Below the pieces are notes generated by a model. The model made no database searches. It was not told where the DNA came from and was given only the letters and a program-made list of their open reading frames with translations. The translations under genes and the position numbers were made by a program. Below, one piece after another: positions 20,823-31,473 of a stretch of DNA of 64,000 nt. Positions within the stretch are counted from its first letter, which is position 1. Each line of letters opens with the position of its first letter. Location of the stretch: NCBI GenBank assembly GCA_903813345.2, contig CAIIXF020000003.1, positions 1,642,109 through 1,706,108 of the forward strand, in the 5' to 3' direction. Origin of the DNA: Owenia fusiformis. Its lineage: Eukaryota; Annelida; Polychaeta; Sabellida; Oweniidae.

Positions 20823-21344
20823 ATTTGTTAGTCAAAGTGAAACTGAGCACTTTTTCAGGAACCAAACTCACCTGGAGTTAGTTTGGGGATGCCTTTGAAT
20901 ATTACATTTTCAATGTGGAACAAATTCCTTTAAGAAGATGTGATGGCAAATATAAATCTGTATCTGGCAATTCATGAGTGGAACTGGGATCTTAGAAATG
21001 CAGCTATAAAATCTTAATTGTTTTTCGAAATACCGTTTATGTAACTAAAATGTGTGGAATAAGGAAAAAAGAAAAATCTTAACTTCGATGTTCCAACATT
21101 TTGTTACCGAAAAAAATTGTTTCAGTAACCAGCGTCATCGAGTTGATCACCAGTTAACATGGATTATAAAACTTGAGATTATACATGAGATTAAAAAAGC
21201 ATGCATTTGTGGTGCTGGCTCACATAATAAAAGGACATAAAGATAAAATTCAGTAATTTCAGGCAACATATGACTATCCGAAATCTGTTGCACTTATTTC
21301 TCTCCTCCTTTGCTTCACTTATCAAAAGAATTCCACATGAGCAA
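20823..21344. other. Decayed coding-like spacer
   Basis: Short frames such as 21052-21240 end in KKACICGAGSHNKRT, which recalls the start of a SWIM zinc finger (CxC) but lacks the CxH half. I do not call a gene. Confidence 0.25.
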
Positions 21345-21490
21345 TCAAATGGATTAGTAAAACATGTTTACTCTGTAATGAAACAGGTTGAGGTTTCAAA
21401 AATAGCCCAACGTGGCAAAGGAAAATTGGAAAAAATGTCCGGATGTTTCATGCAAATATTTTAGCTGAAATTGAAGCTGAAGACCTAGAG
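21345..21490 (+). repeat. Dispersed repeat, copy 2
   Basis: This pairs with 19855-20015. The frame SNGLVKHVYSVMKQVEVSKI continues to MSGCFMQIF and then stops. I recognise no domain. Confidence 0.5.
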
Positions 21491-21798
21491 TGGGGATAAC
21501 ACAAGTCATTTAAAAATCCAGATTCATAATGCCAATGCTGGTGCCAACATCCCCTTTCAAAAGGACACTGTCCTAATATTGTGTTGATCATAACAATAAC
21601 ACATGTAAAAAACCAAATCACACATTTCAAGAACCCTATCGAAGAAGATATTGCCTGTTGGAGAACTTTTGAGCCAAATGTTATATAAATAACAAATTAG
21701 CATCATCTAAAAAAAATTATTAAAAACGTTTTATGTCAGATATAATTTTTTCTGGAATCGATACAATAGCAAATTGTCACTTTGCTCAACACCCATGA

Positions 21799-22170
21799 GC
21801 CAACACACAAGGATATAATGGTAAGCCTTTTGAGAACTTTGTGTATGAAAACAATTTAAATGTTAAATGGCATCTATTACTTAAAACTTTGGGAAAGCTA
21901 GTTGATGGAATTGAGTACAAAGATGAAGATATTGCCAATTTTGACTGGAATACTAGAAATAGGCGAGTTAGTGCAGATCTTGTCACATGTGCCAGATATT
22001 TTGACTTTAGATTTACACAATTTTTCAACACAGTGTTGAAAAGTCCACACAATCCTTTGGGCCATATCACTGATAGTTTTTATTGTGTCAAATTTCAGCA
22101 AAGGGGCAGCCCACATATTCATATGACACTGTGGACACAGGGAGACAGTGGAAAAGCAGAAGTTGAATGA
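21799..22170 (+). pseudogene. Helitron replication-initiator (Rep) HUH fragment
   Basis: The open frame contains RVSADLVTCARYFDFRFTQF, then KSPHNPLGHITDSFYCVKFQ and QRGSPHIHMTLW. The last segment is the HUH motif (two histidines separated by one hydrophobic residue), and 'FQQRGSPHIH--LW' is diagnostic of Helitron Rep proteins, which nick and join single-stranded DNA in rolling-circle transposition. The downstream Rep Tyr motif and the helicase are absent. A Helitron helicase end on the same strand lies 35 kb away (57126-57725) and is probably another copy. There is no start codon, and the frame stops shortly after the motif. Confidence 0.75.
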
Positions 22171-22220
22171 ATATAATGTACCTGCAGGAAATGGTACATG
22201 TTATAATGTGAAACAAGCAG

Positions 22221-22647
22221 ATGTTGTTCCTGACAAATTTAAAGGATAGTGAAGAGGAGAGACGAAGGATAGAGGAGAAAGACAGAGAGACGAGAAAGAA
22301 GACAGAAGAGAGGGCAAGGAAAAGAGAGGCAGAGAAGGTGAAAGAATTAGAGAGAAGGAAAGTGGAACGAGAGAAGAGACGAGATGAGAAGATGCAACAG
22401 AAGAGATGGGAGGAGGAGGAGATGGAACAGAAGAGACGAGAGGTGGAGAAGATGGAACAGAAGAGACAGGAGGAGAAGATGGAACAAAAGAGACGAGAGG
22501 TGGAGAAGATGGAACAGAAGAGACGAGAGGTGGAGAAGATGGAACACTCAGAAGAGACGAGAGGTGGAGAAGATGGAACAGAAGAGACAAGAGGAGAAAA
22601 TTGAACAGAAGAGACGAGAAGAAAAGAAGAGAGAGAATGATGACCAG
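22221..22647 (+). CDS. Purine-rich coiled-coil exon with tandem repeat
   Basis: The plus strand is almost pure purine. From 22221 it encodes EEERRRIEEKDRETRKKTEE and then repeats of EKMEQKRREV (a 30-bp DNA repeat, about six units) forming an extended charged helix. A short indel ('cactcag', near 22546) moves the repeat to another frame, which continues KRREEKKRENDDQ up to a donor, GTAAAA, at 22648. The result is a helical, highly charged protein part similar in style to the exon at 51836-52072. It may be a repeat-expanded linker of an unknown gene or a translated simple repeat. Its frame is not intact. Confidence 0.35.
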
Positions 22648-22835
22648 GTAAAAATAATGAACATGCTCCATACTCATAATTGAATTTACTTTCAGAATAA
22701 AACCTCTAAATGCAGATGTATTTAAACTCCTGACAGAGACACAATCAGAAAAAATGATGCATTTGTGAATGGAGTAGTTAAGGTATATATTTTATATAAA
22801 ACTACTAAATCATTTATCATTAGGTTCAGTCAGTC

Positions 22836-22990
22836 TGGTTGTTTGAGTGAGTGGTTCATGACTTGTATAGAAGGTTGTGGCGGGTACTTGCATGTCCAGA
22901 CAAGTTTGTTTGTGCATTAAGTAAGTCTAGGTGTTTGAGTGAGTGGTTCACGACTCGTATAGAAGGTTGTGGCGGGTACTTGCATGTCTG
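22836..22990 (+). repeat. Tandem duplication, about 92-bp period
   Basis: 'tgtttgagtgagtggttcatgact' ... 'ggttgtggcgggtacttgca' occurs at 22839-22895 and again at 22931-22988 with a few changes. Confidence 0.75.
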
Positions 22991-23039
22991 TGTATAGAGG
23001 AGTTACAACCACAAACGAAGATAATTAGCAATTCCTCAT

Positions 23040-23284
23040 ACAGTTAACGTTTTCACCGCTCTTAAACATTTTGCGACGTGGTCAATGCAAATGGTGAGCG
23101 GGGATTTAATGGGCTTAATATAAGCCAGTCATATGTTACCAGAATAGTTCACAAGGTGCCCAGCGCCATATGCACGGTCCCCGTTACTACCCAACGTAAA
23201 TCGTTCTGGACTTGTTTTTCATAACCATTTGGACTCATTTCGTAGGAGAATGAGATAAGACATTCATCAGAATGGCTCAAAAAG
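23040..23284 (+). promoter_or_regulatory. Possible 5' region and first exon
   Basis: A locally GC-richer 240 bp ends in ATGGCTCAAAAAG (23272-23284) directly followed by GTAATA, a usable donor. This would be a 5'UTR plus four codons (MAQK). Downstream coding exons were not found, so support is weak. Confidence 0.2.
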
Positions 23285-23589
23285 GTAATATAATTCAATC
23301 TTTTAGAAAAATACATCTTCTACATAAAACATTATTTTTATTAATTTTATATTTTATGTATTTAGCTGTTAGATTGAGCAGATTAACAATTCCTTGAAGC
23401 GTTTCAGACGCTGCTCTATTGATATTTTATTTGGAAACATTAGGTACCATGAGGCAGAACTTTGGTTATTTCATATTGTGCTCAAGTCAAATTTTATCAG
23501 TCATTCAGAACGTATTATACTTTATCTTCAGGGTAAAGAGTCCACTACATGATTCAGTTTGATCTGGCTTTTACCTCGTCTTTCGGTCA

Positions 23590-23780
23590 TTTTACGTCAT
23601 TTAATTGTTAATATTGTTTTAGATAATTTTGATCATTTATGTCATTTAGATAATTTTGATCATTTATGTAATTTAGATTATTCATGTCCTTTAGATCATT
23701 TCGGTGATTTATATCATTCATGTCATTAAGATCATTTTGGTGATTTAGATCATTTTGATCATTTGGTTGGTCAGTTTAGG
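23590..23780 (+). repeat. Diverged tandem repeat 'gatcattt(a/t)tgtcatttaga'
   Basis: The array has units of about 20-27 bp built from 'gatcatttt', 'gtcattta' and 'ggtgattta'. It contains no gene. Confidence 0.65.
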
Positions 23781-24009
23781 TTATTTTATACAGATTTAAA
23801 CGTATTGATAATTAGACATTTTCAACATTCATTGCAAATTGCAACATTAAGGAGGTTGTACACTGATAGGAATGAATCTGTCAAGAAGCACTATTGGTTG
23901 AATCAAATTTTATATCATTATAAACATGTTTATTAATTTTAGAGGTTTTGTATGTTATATGTAAAGAATCATATAATTTTGTCATCCTAGATTATATTCA
24001 TGTAAATGG

Positions 24010-24410
24010 TGCTCACAGATGTGCAAATATCATAGTTACAGATGGATTTATTCATGTAAATGGTGCTCACAAATGTGTATATATGATAATCACAGAACCC
24101 TTCACAAGTTGAAATGTTGCTCAAACAGAAATGTAAATATGATAGTTACAGATGGATTTATTCATGTAAATGGTGCTAACAAATGTGTATATATGATAAT
24201 CACAGAACCCTTCACAAGTTGAAATGTTGCTCAAACAGAAATGTAAATATGATAGTTACAGATGGATTTATTCATGTAAATGGTGCTAACAAATGTGTAT
24301 ATATGATAATCACAGAACCCTTCACAAGTTGAAATGTTGCTCAAACAGAAATGTAAATATGATAGTCACAGATGGATTTATTCATGTAAATGGTGCTCAC
24401 AGAAAAAGTC
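24010..24410 (+). repeat. Tandem array with exact 110-bp period
   Basis: 'gatggatttattcatgtaaa' starts at 24041, 24151, 24261 and 24371. Units are highly similar, which indicates recent amplification or homogenisation. The 67-residue frame across it is a by-product. Confidence 0.85.
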
Positions 24411-24499
24411 TGAAAAAGGGGAGGGCTACTTTTTAAGAGGGATTGGGAGACAATTAAAAAAGTATGGAACATTTATAAAAGTGTTTAATTATGGTTAGG

Positions 24500-24800
24500 T
24501 GGTAGCATGTGTACCTAAGTATCATATGTACCCCGATTGATGATCTGAGCGTAAGACTTTGTACCTCAGTTGATGATTAAGGGTAGTTGATAGTTAAATA
24601 GTTGATAATTATTATTAAGTGTAGCGTGTGTACCTCGATTGATGATCTGAGCGTCGGACTTTATACCACAGTTGATGATTGAGCATATCATATGTACCCC
24701 GATTGATGATCTGAGCGTAAGGCTTTGTACTTAGTTGATGATTAAACGTATCGTGTGTACCTCGATTGATGATCTGAGCGAAGGATTTTGAACTCAGTAT
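24500..24800 (+). repeat. Irregular tandem repeat 'cgattgatgatctgagcg'
   Basis: The core 'gtaccccgattgatgatctg' recurs near 24527, 24630, 24692 and 24756, alternating with 'tttgtacctcagttgatgat'. The last units are about 63 bp apart. It follows the 110-bp array after a short gap. Confidence 0.6.
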
Positions 24801-25375
24801 AATCGTTCACAAAAAATTTCAAATAAGTCAAAAAATGTTATATTTCTTAGACAAATCAAGATGGGCAACACAAACATATACTAATCTACATGCAAAAGTG
24901 GCAACATTTTAAACCAATTCTAACTGAGGTCAGCAGGCCAAAGAAAATCATCGACATTTAACTTTTGTAAAATATGGATTTTTAATATCTATAAATGTAT
25001 CTGTAAATAGGTAGCGTCAAAGTAAGAGAAAAAAAACATGTGATACGCTTTTTTATACTCAACTATATTTTTATAAATAAATTCTTTGTGTTTCAAAAAG
25101 TACATGTATATTCTTATTTCAATAATATCAGACCAAAGAGCTTACAAGAAAGGTTGTGCAGAATATAGATCAAGAACTACTTTGGAGCAATATTACGAAT
25201 GACATATTGAGTTATGAACCATTAAAAAACCAAGCTGGTAGACACCTGAAATAACAGTTTGATCGAAGTATTAGACCAGCAACTTAAAGAGAATGCGAAG
25301 TTTTGTCCTTTAAATTGACTGTAAGTTAGAATAAAGATACATCTTTCAATCCAATTTAGTTTTGGTGTTCAATCA
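24801..25375. other. Non-coding stretch
   Basis: AT-rich with no gene. TTAA at 25376-25379 followed by CCCCTTAG may be a TTAA-type element end just ahead of the THAP gene. Confidence 0.3.
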
Positions 25376-25496
25376 TTAACCCCTTAGTTGTTATTTAGCC
25401 CTGGGTTGGGCATGTGTAAAGTGGTTCTTTACGACATTGTTATGACGTCATTGATGCAATAGCATTCCAAACGATTTTGGCGCCTTTTTGAGGAAA

Positions 25497-25936
25497 ATGC
25501 CGACCTGTTTATATTTCAATTGCAACAATAGACCATCTAAAGAAAATAATATAAAATTCCACAGGATTCCAGACAGAAGTAAAAATCTGGAATTAGCGGC
25601 CAGATGGCTTCATAATATTGGAACAGTAGATCGAAATGGTATACTGTTGAATTTTAACAATTTCATTTTCAATAAATACAAAACAGTTTGCATCGATCAT
25701 TTTCATCAGGATGATTATTCAAACAATGAACAATTTGTTGTATTGGGAGACAGTTTCAAAAATCAAAAACTTGGAGCAAGACTCTTAAAGCAGACGCTGC
25801 CCCAATCCTGAATAACCCCGTTTATAGAGGCACTGTTTTGTCTACATCCAACATTTCTAAAACTGAAACACTAAAAAGAGATGAGCGATCTAGAAAGAGA
25901 ACCAAATCCAGTGTTTTTTTCATCATCCACTTATAG
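25497..25936 (+). pseudogene. THAP-domain protein broken by a CT duplication
   Basis: The ATG at 25497 opens MPTCLYFNCNNRPSKENNIK, FHRIPDRSKNLELAARWLHN, then YKTVCIDHFHQDDY. Cys-x4-Cys, the P in FHRIP, the W and C-x2-H-F are the invariant elements of the THAP zinc finger, a DNA-binding module shared by P-type transposases and host factors. The domain's closing 'LK-DA-P' motif is off-frame: the +2 frame reads LKADAAPILNNPV, while the start frame goes to a stop at 25809-25811. 'gactcttaaagca' contains an extra CT compared with 'gacttaaagca', a 2-bp duplication that explains the break. The shifted frame runs on to 25936 with a basic tail. Confidence 0.75.
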
Positions 25937-26530
25937 TCATTACATGTATCATCAACTTTTACTTTCTGATATCATTCATTAGTTTATATATACCACAGTG
26001 AGCAACCATACCGCACCGCGGATCGATCACGAAGCGTTGTCCCTTTAAAATGTAACGCACCATCCTTTTAAAATGGCGGACATAAATATCTTCGTAGCAA
26101 AAAATGATATTGTAAACAAGAGGTGCGTGAATCTCTTGTGATATGTTCCATTCTAAACATGTCATATCAGGGTAGCTTTCAAAAATTCCACAAAGCTGTA
26201 ACATATCTGTAAGTTAAGTTATTAGACCAACAACTGCGATAACTTGATTTTGCCTTTTGTTAAAATTAATTTACGATAAGAATAAAAACAATATTGTACT
26301 ATGCCTGGCAAAGCAAGGGACATATTTTGTAAACTATACCACAAACCCTTGTCAGTATTAATTGTTTAAATAATAGTCTACACTTTTTGATCTTAATTTA
26401 GATCCAACATAAACTTGAAACGACGCGTTGCGTAGTTATGTATATAATTTTTAAAGATGTAAAACTTCTTTTTTTTTTAATATCTAAAACATAAAAAAAA
26501 ACATTTTTAAATATTTTAATAATTTAATAT
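25937..26530. other. Spacer; short ATG exon candidate
   Basis: Near 26073 an ATG in the context 'aaaatggcgg' opens MADINIFVAKNDIVNKR before a stop, and GTAAGT occurs at 26210. The phase does not connect. The minus-strand frame at 25959-26204 shows no known motif. The rest is AT-rich. Confidence 0.25.
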
Positions 26531-27640
26531 ATTGATAATTTGTGAAAATCATCATTTTCGGCTGGTTGATCCTGGGGATGCATTTGTAAAAATCAAAATC
26601 ATAGATATAATCTAGCCTTTTGTTGATTATTATCAACAACTGGGCCCATGACTTGGACTTTAGTTGAAGAGGGGGAGGAGTTGTTCCTAAGCCCGGTCAC
26701 TACGGGTCACGGCTCTAAAACATCTGATGAGTTTCCTCCAGTGCAAGGAATACATTTTCGAGGGGCAGAAAACAAAATTGTGTTAAGTTGGGTAGTCTAG
26801 ATCTCAATAATTTGAGAAAACATCATTTTCGGCTGGTTGATCATGGGGATACATTTGTAAAAATAAAAATCGTAGATATAATCTAGCCTATTGTCGATTA
26901 TCAACAACAACTGGGCCCATGACTTGGACTTTAGTTGAAGAGGGGGAGTTGTTCCTAAGCCCAGGTACTACGGGTCGCAGAGCCGTGAATCCTAAAACAT
27001 CTGATGAGTTTCCTCCAGTGCAAGGAATACATTTTTGAGGGGCAGAAAACAAAATTGTGGTAAGTTGGGTAGTCTGGATCTCAATAATTTGAGAAAACGT
27101 AATTTTCGGATGGTTGATCACGGGGATGGATTTGTAAAAATAAAAATCGTAGATATAATCTAGCCTATTGTTGATTATCAACAAGAACTGGGCCTATGAC
27201 TTGGACTTTAGTTGAAGAGGGGGAGGAGTTGTTCCTAAGCCCAGGTACTACGGGTCGCAGAGCCGTGAATCCTAAAACATCTGATGAGTTTCCTCCAGTG
27301 CAAGGAATACATTTTCGAGGGGCAGAAAACAAAATTGTGGTAAGTTGGGTAGTCTGGATCTCAATAATTTGAGAAAACGTAATTTTCAGCTGGTTGATCA
27401 CAGGGATACATTTGTAAAAATAAAAATCGTAGATATAATCTAGCCTATTGTTGATTATCAACAAGAACTGGGCCTATGACTTGGACTTTAGCTGAAGAGG
27501 GGGGAGGAGTTGTTCCTAAGCCCGGGTACTACGGGTCGCAGAGCTGTGAATCCTAAAACATCTGATGAGTTTCCTCCAGTGCAAGGAATACATTTCGAGG
27601 GGCAGAAAACAACATTGCGGTAAGTTTAGATCTAGATAAA
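26531..27640 (+). repeat. Tandem array, four units of about 278 bp
   Basis: Each unit contains 'cggctggttgatc', 'ctgggcccatgacttggact', 'gttgttcctaagcc', 'ctacgggtcg' and 'catctgatgagtttcctcca'. Unit starts fall near 26531, 26806, 27082 and 27361. Units 2-4 are more alike than unit 1. The minus-strand frames of 98-99 residues at 26888 and 27165 are repeats of each other and have no motif. This is a satellite-like array, not a gene. Confidence 0.85.
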
Positions 27641-27789
27641 TTTTCGTTGAATATCAAGGACAGTCACTCGAGTATGCGCACCATAAAATTTCATAAATGA
27701 AAAATGCATATAGGGCCAATGAATGCCAACACCGATCAAATCTCGGGAACTGATGAAAACTTTCAAAATTTTATGAATATGTTCCAAGT

Positions 27790-27955
27790 TTTCACTCACC
27801 TGAGATTATTGCACCACAGTTATCACTCACCTGTGAATATGCACCAAGCCATCACTCACTTGTGATTATCACACTACAGTTATCATTCACTTGTGAATAT
27901 GCACACAGTTATCACTCACTCGTGATTATTGCACCACAAATCACTCACCTTTCTT
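27790..27955 (+). repeat. 30-bp minisatellite, array 1
   Basis: The units are 'atcactcacctgtgaatatg' with alternating 'gattattgcaccacagtt'. The same family forms a second array at 29716-29830. Confidence 0.75.
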
Positions 27956-28081
27956 GTTCTGATGCATATCTGGTAATTTCTTTACAATATATAGAGTGTA
28001 TATATTTATTTTTAAAAGGGATGGTCTCCTCGAATTGGTGTTATTTTTAATTCAAAAAACATTTAATGATTATACTACTAA

Positions 28082-28372
28082 GAGTTGAATGAATTGGATG
28101 ATGTGATTTTGATGACAGCCAATGGGATTGATGGGTACTCACGTTTGGAAACAATGCTATAAGCATCAACCAATAACAGAGCAGAAATAGAATATGAATT
28201 GTTTAGAGAAGCTGTACATGAAGTCCATTGGCAATCCAGGAAAAGAACTGATTTTGGTGTGGAGAATAATTTGGTGGGGGGTGGGGGAGGCAATGGTGCA
28301 ACTGAGAGGGGAGGGCATGGGAACTTGGTTGCAAGGAAGCTCTGGCAGAAAATTTCATTATCTCATAGGTAA
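28082..28372 (+). pseudogene. Integrase-like (rve-type) core fragment
   Basis: The frame from 28082 reads LDDVILMTANGIDGYSRLET and ML, has an in-frame TAA at 28160-28162, then reads ASTNNRAEIEYELFREAVHE and VHWQSRKRTDFGVENNLV. 'IDGYSR', then 'NNRA--V---F--AV---G-PSR-R-D-G-EN', matches the catalytic core of a widespread invertebrate integrase/transposase-like group (first D in IDG, second D in the RTDFG-EN segment). A glycine-rich stretch (VGGGGGNG) then interrupts the domain. The stop codon and lack of a start make it a relic. The frame ends at a TAA that overlaps a possible donor, GTAATC. Confidence 0.5.
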
Positions 28373-28485
28373 TCCAAATCCAGGTGAACAAGGCTGAATT
28401 CAAAAATCATCAAATTTTCACATAACCCATTCCAGAGCAGGAAGGCTAGGACCTACTTTTCAAGATTCCCTTTCCTGAGCATTTC

Positions 28486-28752
28486 ATGGAAAGATACATG
28501 GTGGTGGTGGAGAAGAGGATCGGGAAGTTGAAACGGAATCAAAGATGTGGCAGAAAAACCATGGAGCAACACTGGGCTGCCTTTGCCCATGTCATCATGG
28601 AATTCATACAATGTGGAGATCAGATTGAACATATTGAACATGGAGATTGGTACATGTACAGGAATGCTATCATGTTGTTAAGGTTAAAGGTGCATTTCTT
28701 CACTTCTTGGATAAAAAAAAACTATAACAAATCGTTGGTGCCTCAAATTTGA
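28486..28752 (+). CDS. Unrecognised frame downstream of the integrase-like core
   Basis: An 88-residue frame, basic then helical (MERYMVVVEKRIGKLKRNQR ... EFIQCGDQIEHIEHGDWYMY), begins 114 bp after the integrase-like frame on the same strand. Its position suggests it is the decayed C-terminal part of the same protein, but I recognise no motif. It ends in an A-rich stretch. Confidence 0.25.
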   Translation: MERYMVVVEKRIGKLKRNQRCGRKTMEQHWAAFAHVIMEFIQCGDQIEHIEHGDWYMYRNAIMLLRLKVHFFTSWIKKNYNKSLVPQI

Positions 28753-29349
28753 ATGGCTATGGTCCCACTTTACTATTGTTAAAGTACAACTGAAAAAAAA
28801 TCATCAAGGAGTAACTCAAAACTCTGGAGATTTTTCAATTAAGAAGTTCTCATTCTTGGTCTTTATGTGTAGTACTAGTTCCCCTCAGTTTGATATAAGA
28901 ACACTAGCATAAGACTTGCTGTTGCAATTAGTCCTCTGGAACACGTTGTCCATTACTCCCTCTGCAAGAAATAGATATTTGCGGACAAAAAATATTAATA
29001 TTATTTTTTATAAAAAATTAAAAAGACCCAATTGCATTAATATCTCATTAATACATTCAGAGTTATGCTGAAAATATATGTTAATATTATTGTGTCACTA
29101 TATCATGCCATTAAAAATTTAAAAAAGAAATGGTACAATTTAGAGTTTGAAACTCTGGCACCGTTTTCAATAGATTTTACTCCTAGCATTGTTGGACTTC
29201 AAACAGAAGTGAAGGATACACGCAAATGATATATCCAGTGCATGAAGTAATTATCTTTAATATAACATATGAGTTAAAAATAAATCGTGAAGCATTCTTA
29301 GTGTTTTTATGAAAAATGGCATGCTCCGTCACAGCCTGCCTGTGAATAT
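28753..29349. other. Non-coding stretch, no gene seen
   Basis: AT-rich. The minus-strand frame 29183-29416 overlaps the duplicated exon and is a shadow. Confidence 0.3.
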
Positions 29350-29690
29350 TTTTGTTCAGATCTATGCTTGGAAATCTGCAGTTGAGCCAAGTGTTGATAG
29401 ACCAGTGGGTCAGCAAGTGAGGAAAAGACTGGACTTCAGTGATGATTTTGAGTGGGAGGATGTTAATGATGACCCTAAGCCAGGTGCATAAAATTATATG
29501 TCATTTAAAAATTGATTGAAATTAGTCATTTATATTTACTAAATTTCAAATTGTACATATGATTTTTGTTCTGAATGGATCCATTACAATCTAAATGTAG
29601 GATTGTTTTAGTTAAAGGGAGCATTAGATCTATCAGTCTATAGATAGTGACAAAATTGCATAATGATATTAAAGTCAACAATTTTGCAAT
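29350..29690 (+). repeat. Duplicated exon segment, copy 1
   Basis: About 340 bp match 47775-48115 at roughly 97% identity by eye. It contains an acceptor (tttttgttcag), a 124-bp exon at 29360-29483 encoding IYAWKSAVEPSVDRPVGQQV and RKRLDFSDDFEWEDVNDD, a donor and intron sequence. The 47-kb copy keeps a matching upstream exon. This copy lacks it, so it is the detached duplicate. Confidence 0.75.
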
Positions 29691-29715
29691 ATGCTCAAAT
29701 GTGACTGGAATACTT

Positions 29716-29830
29716 ATCACAGTTATCACTCACCTGTGAATATTGCACCTAAGTTATCATTCACCTGTTAATATGCACCCAATTATCACTCACCTGTGAT
29801 TATCACACCAGTTATCGTTCACCGTGTTCT
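29716..29830 (+). repeat. 30-bp minisatellite, array 2
   Basis: The repeats 'ttatcactcacctgtgaata' and 'gcacccaattatcactcacc' belong to the same family as 27790-27955. Confidence 0.7.
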
Positions 29831-30024
29831 AGAGAAACTAAACCTTGTATCACAACACTGATGGCAAACTGTTGACTTAGAAGGAGGTGAAATACAACTT
29901 CAAGGTAAAGCAATACTTTATATAATAAAATTGGACGATAATGATAATATTCAATAGATTAGAGGCATAGTTTAATAACAATAATATTTATTCAAATCAA
30001 GGCAATCAAAATGACAATAACTAG

Positions 30025-31455
30025 AAAAACAGCAACTCCACGGAGTAGCAAATCCCACCGATCTTTAGATTTCTTCTTTAGCAGAGAATGTCCGTCCAAT
30101 GGTATCTGGGTTATCAAAGATTACTTTTTTAATGAAAAACGGCAGCCATTTTGAAATTCAGCTATCGCCTTTGAAATTTCTTCTGAAGCAGATCTCCTTT
30201 TTTCTAAACATCAGCATATAAAATTGGAACCAAATCCATCCACTAGTATTTGATTTATCATTTATTACGTTTTTTACGAAAAATGGCAGCCATTTAAAAA
30301 TTCAGTGGTCATCTTGAAAATTTATTTTTGAGCAGATCTTCTTTGTCTCTAGGCTCAGCATATAGAATTTGAACCAAATCCGTCAACTGGTATTTGAGTT
30401 ATCAAAGGTTACGTTCTTTTATGAAAAATGGCAGACATTTTGAAATTTAGCTACCACCTTGAAAATCCCTTCTCGAGCATAGCTCCTATGTCCTTAGGCA
30501 TTATCATGTAAAATTTGAACCAAATCCATTCAATGGTAATTGAGTTATCAAAGATGTTTTTTTTTATGAAAAATGGCCCCAATTTTGAAATTTAGCTGCC
30601 ATCTTGAAAATCCTTTCTTGAGCAGAGCTCCTATGTCCCTAGGCATCAGCATATAAAATTTAAACCAAATCCATTCAATGGTATTTGAGTTATCAAAGAT
30701 AATGTTTTTTTACGAAAAATGGCCGCCATTTTGAAATTTAGCTGCCATCTTGAAAATCCTTTCTCGAACAAAGCTCCTATGTCCCTAGGAATCAGCATCT
30801 AAAATTTGAACCAAATCCATTCAATGGTCTTTGAGTTATCAAAGATAATGTTTTTTACGAAAAATGGCTGCCATTTTGAAATTTGGTGGCCATCTTGAAA
30901 ATGTCTTCTTGAGCAAGGCTCCTTTGTACCAAGGCAACAGCATATAAAATTTGAACCAAATCCATAAACTAGTATTTCAGTTATTAAAGATTACATTTTT
31001 TTTCCGAAAAATGGCCGCCATTTTGAATTAAGCGGCCATATTGAAAATTCCTTCTCGAGCAGAGGTCCTACACCCATAAGGCATAAGCCTATAAAATTTG
31101 AATGAAATCCGTCAACCGGTATTTGAGTTATTGCCCGGACACACGAACGGATGGAAGAACTGACGGACGAACGGATGGAAGAACTGACGGACGAACGGAT
31201 GGAAGAACTGACGGACGAACGGATGGAAGAACGGACGGACGAACGGACGGACGAACGGATGGACGAATGGATGGACGAACGGATGGACGAACGGATGGAC
31301 GAATGGATGGACGAACGGATGGACGAACGGATGGACGAACGGATGGAAGAACGGACGGACGAACGGATGGAAGAACGGACGGACGAACGAACGGACGGCT
31401 TCTCTATATCCCCCTCGAACTTCGTTCGGTGGGATAATTATAGTTGCCAGAGGGC
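30025..31455 (+). mobile_element. Composite satellite element (145-bp array plus 12-bp array)
   Basis: The left end is 'cagcaactccacggagtagc' then 'aaatcccaccga'. The right end is 'ttcggtgggataattatagt' then 'tgcc', so the two ends share inverted 'atcccaccga' and 'gcaact' blocks. In between lie about 7.5 units of 145 bp (gaaaaatggc at about 144-147 bp spacing from 30141 to 31013), then the 12-bp minisatellite at 31140-31400. Subterminal inverted repeats flanking tandem units and a minisatellite are the layout of Helitron-related 'pearl/HINE'-type non-autonomous elements in molluscs and other invertebrates. Assignment to that class is an inference. Confidence 0.5.
31140..31400 (+). repeat. 12-bp minisatellite 'gacgaacggatg'
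   Basis: About 22 units occur. The first ones alternate in a 24-bp higher order (gaacggatggaagaactgac). All six frames are open in places, because 12 is a multiple of three (TDGR repeats on plus, FVRP/FVHP repeats on minus). These frames are not genes. Confidence 0.9.
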
Positions 31456-31473
31456 AGAGACATTTGAATAAGT

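Noticed and set aside
22201-22677. Minus-strand 158-residue Ser/Leu/Pro-rich frame
   Set aside because: It is the antisense of the purine-rich coiled-coil repeat and has no independent support.
26562-26580. 'ctggttgatcctg' like the 5' end of 18S rRNA
   Set aside because: Only 13 bases match and the rest of the 278-bp unit has no rRNA similarity. Later units change it to 'gatcatgg' or 'gatcacgg'.
26888-27464. Minus-strand 98-99-residue paired frames as duplicated genes
   Set aside because: They coincide exactly with units of the 278-bp array and show no codon-position pattern in their differences.
26729-27600. 'CTGATGAG' in each 278-bp unit, like a hammerhead ribozyme core
   Set aside because: The motif occurs in all units, but no GAAA follows a pairable stem II, and the sequence after it (ttcctccagtgcaaggaata) cannot close the required helices. 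It is better read as chance.
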